This document shows positions 60,872 through 64,000 of a stretch of DNA of 64,000 bases, piece by piece (position 1 is the first letter of the stretch; every line of letters starts with the position of its first letter). The notes under the pieces were generated by a model that searched no databases, was not told the origin of the DNA, and worked only from the letters and a program-made list of their open reading frames with translations. A program made the position numbers and the translations under genes. Source of the DNA: Desulfitobacterium chlororespirans DSM 11544 (GTDB lineage: Bacteria; Bacillota; Desulfitobacteriia; Desulfitobacteriales; Desulfitobacteriaceae); contig NZ_FRDN01000003.1 of the NCBI RefSeq assembly GCF_900143285.1, positions 558,001 through 622,000 on the forward strand, given 5' to 3'.

Positions 60872-61669
60872 ATGCATTCATGGCCTTTGTATCTATTCAC
60901 CCTGGCTATTCAATCCGCTGTGGGCGGCTGCATCATGCTTATGCTTTTTAATATCCTGCTTAAAAAAGTGCTCGCAAAAGACACCTTGCAAAAAGCCAAC
61001 CTAAAAAGCTTAACTGTCTTGACTGTTCTTTCCGTTCTCGGCCTTGGTTTCTCATTTTTCGATATTGGCTATCCACTCAACGCCGTCAACGCCATTACCA
61101 ATCTTGGCGCTTCTTGGTTAAGCCGTGAAATCCTGTTTACCGTCTTGTTTATTGCCTTAATCTCCGTCTCATTAGCAGTTAACTGGAAAACACAGCACCT
61201 TTCGCAAGCCTTGCTGGCCGTTGCCGGCATCGCCGGACTGGCCGTAATCTTTGCCATGGGCTCCCTCTATAGCCATACGATTTTTGAGCCCTGGAACAGC
61301 CTTAATACCCTGATCGGTTTCTATGGTTCCACCATCATCTTAGGGGCCGTGCTGATTAACCTCGTCTTTTTCCCAGTCTTTAAAAGCACCCGCGGCTCCT
61401 TTGAGGCGATCAAGCTGCCCACCTTGCTGGCTGTTTTAGCCGCCTTCATTATTCAGTTCGCTTTCATAGCAGCTTTAGGGTCAAGCCTCGCCACTCTTAA
61501 TCCTGCCATATCCTTAGTCCGTTGGTTCTGTTCAGCCTTGGCAGCTCTCCTGCTGGTCTACTTATATTTTAAAGACCCGAAAAAATCCGAACTGCTTTAC
61601 ATCTCCTTCGGGCTCTTGTTCGTTGGTGAATTGATTGGCAGATACTTATTCTATCTTCCCTTAAGCTAA
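60872..61669 (+). CDS. DmsC-type membrane anchor subunit
   Basis: The 265-residue membrane protein has eight hydrophobic segments and the DmsC opening (MHSWPLYLFTLAIQSAVGGC). It anchors the reductase and takes electrons from menaquinol. Typical residues are EPWNSLNTLIGFYGS and ISLVRWFC. AGGAGGG precedes the ATG. It is the last gene of the torD-dmsABC operon. Confidence 0.93.
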   Translation: MHSWPLYLFTLAIQSAVGGCIMLMLFNILLKKVLAKDTLQKANLKSLTVLTVLSVLGLGFSFFDIGYPLNAVNAITNLGASWLSREILFTVLFIALISVSLAVNWKTQHLSQALLAVAGIAGLAVIFAMGSLYSHTIFEPWNSLNTLIGFYGSTIILGAVLINLVFFPVFKSTRGSFEAIKLPTLLAVLAAFIIQFAFIAALGSSLATLNPAISLVRWFCSALAALLLVYLYFKDPKKSELLYISFGLLFVGELIGRYLFYLPLS

Positions 61670-61706
61670 TCTCACCCGTTAGATTGCGCTCATGCGTGGC
61701 ACACCA

Positions 61707-61750
61707 AAAGAAGGAACTATCCGGCCTCTCAGCCAGGACAGTTCCTTTTG
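61707..61750. terminator. Bidirectional terminator between the dms operon and the response regulator
   Basis: AAAAGAAGGAACT pairs with AGTTCCTTTT around TCC/GGA, with A- and T-runs. Confidence 0.85.
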
Positions 61751-61790
61751 TTATCAACTATAGGCAATACCGTTTGGAATTAACCCAGCC

Positions 61791-62480
61791 TCACTTGGAT
61801 CTGAATTTATACCCAACTCCCCATACGGTCAATATATGTTGAGGCTTTGCCGGATCAGCTTCGATCTTCTCGCGGATGCGGCGAATAAATACCGTAACCG
61901 TATTGGTATCTCCCTCAAAATCCAGACCCCAGATTTTATCCAGCAACTGCTCCCGGGTAAAGACCTGCCCCCGGTTTTTGGCCAAAAAAGCCAGGACCTC
62001 AAATTCCTTAGCGGTCAGCTCCACCTTTTCACCACCGGAGTAAACCTCATACTCATTTAAGCGCATCTCTAAATCACCGACTTTTAAGACTTCATCACTG
62101 TTACTCGGTTCATCTTCCAGGCGATGGGGTCTGCGCAGCAAGGCCTTAATCCGAAAATCCAGTTCCATAGAGCTGAAGGGCTTAACAAGATAGTCATCTC
62201 CCCCCATTTTAAAGCCAATCCCTTTATCGACAATATCCCCTTTGGCTGATAGAAAAATAATGGGTACATCGCTGAAGGAGCGAATTTTCTCACACACGGC
62301 AAACCCATCCAGTCCCGGCAGCATAACGTCCAGAATCAGCAGGTCAGGGGATTCTCCGGCAAAAACTTCAAGGGCCTCCAGTCCATTATCCACATAGCAA
62401 AACTGATAGCCATTTTCCCGTACGATATATTCAACAGCCTTTTGAATGCTTCTCTCATCATCGACCAACATGATCTTCAT
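61791..62480 (-). CDS. OmpR/PhoB-type response regulator
   Basis: The 229-residue protein has a receiver domain with the acid pocket (MLVDDERS), the phosphorylated Asp51 (LLILDVMLPG) and the conserved KPFSSMEL Lys. It ends with a winged-helix DNA-binding domain (VELTAKEFEVLAFLAKNRGQ, TVTVFIRRIREKIE). It overlaps the kinase gene by four bases. The likely target is the divergent torD-dmsABC operon, but no binding site was identified. Confidence 0.94.
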   Translation of the reverse strand: MKIMLVDDERSIQKAVEYIVRENGYQFCYVDNGLEALEVFAGESPDLLILDVMLPGLDGFAVCEKIRSFSDVPIIFLSAKGDIVDKGIGFKMGGDDYLVKPFSSMELDFRIKALLRRPHRLEDEPSNSDEVLKVGDLEMRLNEYEVYSGGEKVELTAKEFEVLAFLAKNRGQVFTREQLLDKIWGLDFEGDTNTVTVFIRRIREKIEADPAKPQHILTVWGVGYKFRSK

Positions 62481-64000
62481 TTTGCATCTCCCCTTTGCGG
62501 TCTTTCAATGGGCAGCAGCACCATGAAGGTGCTGCCCTTATTCAAATCGCTTTCTACGGAAATAACCCCGCCATGGAGCTCGGTAAGTTCCTTAGCCAAG
62601 GCTAATCCCAATCCGCTGCCATTATATTGCCTTGAGGAGGATGAATCCACCTGAATAAACTTTTCAAAGATATACGCTTGATTTTCTTTGGAGATCCCTA
62701 TCCCGTCATCCTGAACCGTGATCTTAACATAGTGCGGGTCCTCTGCCAAAGAGGCTTGAATATTCACCTTGCCGCCCAAAGGCGTAAATTTAATGGCATT
62801 CCCCGCTAAATTTTCGATGATTCTGCGCACCTTCTCATAATCTCCTTGAATGAGGGGCACGCCACGTTCGACTCTGGCCGTCAGGTGAATATCATTGCGC
62901 TGGGCTAAGGGGCGAATCACGCATTCCACATTATTAATGACATCCACTAAGTCCACCGTCTCTATCGACAGAGAATTCCTACCGGTTTCCAGGCGTGCCA
63001 GATCCAGAATATTATTAATCATGTGGAGCAATACTTCGCTGTTCTCTTTGATTTCACAAAGGATTTGTTCTTCCGAGGAGTCTTCAAACCGGTTCTTTTT
63101 CAGGAGAATCTCCGCAAAGATGATGATGGCCGTCAAGGGCGTTCTCAACTCATGGCTGACCATCGCCAGGAAATCGGCTTTATACTGACTGTCTTCTTTT
63201 AATAAGGTATTGACCTTTTCCAGCTGCACTTGCTTGATTTGCAGTTGCTCATTGGCTTTCCCCAACTCTGCGGTCCGCAGCTCCACTTTATGTTCTAAAT
63301 CAGAGTACAGCTCTTTCAATTGTTTGGCCATGTTGTCAAAATGCTCTGCTAAGCCTTCAATTTCCTCTGCCGCCCTGAAGTTTTGCAGATCAACGTTCAA
63401 ATCTCCTTCACCAACTTGCTTTACCGCAGTTTCCAAATGCTCTATGGGCTTGGTTACCCGTTTGGTCACAAAGTAATAGATGGCTAAAACACAACCTATG
63501 ATCAGTAAAGTAAAGGTCATACATTGCCAGAACATGTTAAAAACAAGGGCCTGATCCTGAATGGTTGTGGGCATGGTAATGCTGATCGCACCGGCCAAAT
63601 CACCGATCTTCATGCCCTCTTTAGCATAACCGGAAATATCCATTTCTCCCGCCGGTTCACCATGGCATTCCAGACAGGTTTCATCAATGCGCATGGGGGT
63701 GACATAGCAGAAATAGCGCTGTCCCTCTTCTTTGACTAATTCCCAATAGGAATCTATTGCGGTATCATTCGAAAATTTTTCTAATACCCTTTTTTCAAAA
63801 GGATCAGGCTCATTCAAAGGATTACGGGGATTCGTATTCACATATCGGATCTTATAGCCGTTTTTTTCAGCAAAAATGACGCCGATACTCATTCCTGCCG
63901 TAGAACAGTTGAGCCCTTTAAAATCAAAGTCGCCTTTGGCACTGGTATTGATCCTATGTTGATTGATGGATAAAAATTCCCAAGTGGAATCCAATTGTTG
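62477..64000 (-). CDS. Sensor histidine kinase with a haem-type CxxCH motif (partial)
   Basis: The gene runs off the window end; 507 codons plus the stop are visible and the start is outside. The external sensor part resembles the Tll0287/DUF3365 haem-binding domain and holds CLECHG, the haem c attachment motif, about 107 residues from the visible ATG-like start. A membrane segment (MFWQCMTFTLLIIGCVLAIYYF region), HAMP domain, coiled coil, HisKA box (AMVSHELRTPLTA) and the HATPase with N and G boxes follow (GNAIKFTPLG, VQDDGIGISKENQ). It would sense redox state and control the reductase operon. Confidence 0.93.
   Translation of the reverse strand, partial: QQLDSTWEFLSINQHRINTSAKGDFDFKGLNCSTAGMSIGVIFAEKNGYKIRYVNTNPRNPLNEPDPFEKRVLEKFSNDTAIDSYWELVKEEGQRYFCYVTPMRIDETCLECHGEPAGEMDISGYAKEGMKIGDLAGAISITMPTTIQDQALVFNMFWQCMTFTLLIIGCVLAIYYFVTKRVTKPIEHLETAVKQVGEGDLNVDLQNFRAAEEIEGLAEHFDNMAKQLKELYSDLEHKVELRTAELGKANEQLQIKQVQLEKVNTLLKEDSQYKADFLAMVSHELRTPLTAIIIFAEILLKKNRFEDSSEEQILCEIKENSEVLLHMINNILDLARLETGRNSLSIETVDLVDVINNVECVIRPLAQRNDIHLTARVERGVPLIQGDYEKVRRIIENLAGNAIKFTPLGGKVNIQASLAEDPHYVKITVQDDGIGISKENQAYIFEKFIQVDSSSSRQYNGSGLGLALAKELTELHGGVISVESDLNKGSTFMVLLPIERPQRGDAK

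Overview
The window looks like chromosomal DNA of a strictly anaerobic, low-to-mid GC Firmicute of the Desulfitobacterium / Peptococcaceae type. This is an inference from gene content, not a database match. The pointers are a class III ribonucleotide reductase under a cobalamin riboswitch, a Tat-exported DmsA-type molybdoenzyme with its DmsB and DmsC partners, an FmdE protein, a CprK-like Crp/Fnr regulator, a fused FeoA-FeoB, the DUF1659/DUF2922 pair, and strong AGGAGG ribosome binding sites throughout. No rRNA, tRNA, CRISPR array, phage or transposase was seen.

Layout. (1) 0-8.3 kb: carB, then a B12 riboswitch and terminator in front of nrdD-nrdG, a small minus-strand gene, a densely structured non-coding stretch that looks like a minus-strand RNA of about 400 nt, and a YjfB-type motility protein. 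(2) 8.3-25.7 kb, almost all on the minus strand: a transport island. Read in the direction of transcription it holds a CGGC-domain protein, a CsoR-type repressor with a His-rich tail, a SAM methyltransferase, a Nik/Opp-type importer (two permeases, binding protein, two ATPases), a heterodimeric ABC exporter pair, a frameshifted methyltransferase, another methyltransferase, a FecBCD-type importer and an FmdE protein. Five copies of an unusual leader hairpin with an invariant CCATGGAGGT arm stand in front of genes of this island. (3) 26-30.2 kb, plus strand: a second Nik/Opp-like importer with only one ATPase. (4) 30.3-40.9 kb: DUF2922/DUF1659, DUF3102, Uma2, a MarR regulator, a folate cyclodeaminase-like protein with a GcvT-like demethylase and a PucR regulator, a GNAT acetyltransferase, a decayed toxin-antitoxin locus, and a MarR-MATE efflux operon. 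(5) 41-50.3 kb: a cyclic-amide/hydantoin catabolic region with a nitrilase-family amidase, a Crp/Fnr regulator, DUF3830, an arylmalonate-decarboxylase-like protein, an FAH-family hydrolase, a hydantoin-racemase-like protein lacking its cysteines, an MFS carrier, a hydantoinase and a GntR regulator. (6) 50.4-56.6 kb: a serpin lipoprotein, a broken MFS gene, a ketopantoate-reductase-like protein, a small lipoprotein, and feoAB with its Cys-rich partner. (7) 56.6-64 kb: a 700-bp regulatory region with a DnaA-box cluster, then torD-dmsABC and a divergent two-component system whose kinase carries a c-type haem motif.

How the parts fit. The B12 riboswitch should shut off the B12-independent reductase NrdDG when cobalamin is plentiful. 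The island at 8-26 kb reads as small-molecule or metal-chelate export and uptake combined with methyl transfer, tied together by the shared leader element; its substrate cannot be told from sequence. In the hydantoin region a TGTCGACA palindrome lies in front of the GntR gene, the MFS operon (over the -35) and the decarboxylase-like gene, so these probably form one regulon. The GcvT-like and cyclodeaminase-like genes suggest methyl transfer to tetrahydrofolate followed by folate C1 conversion.
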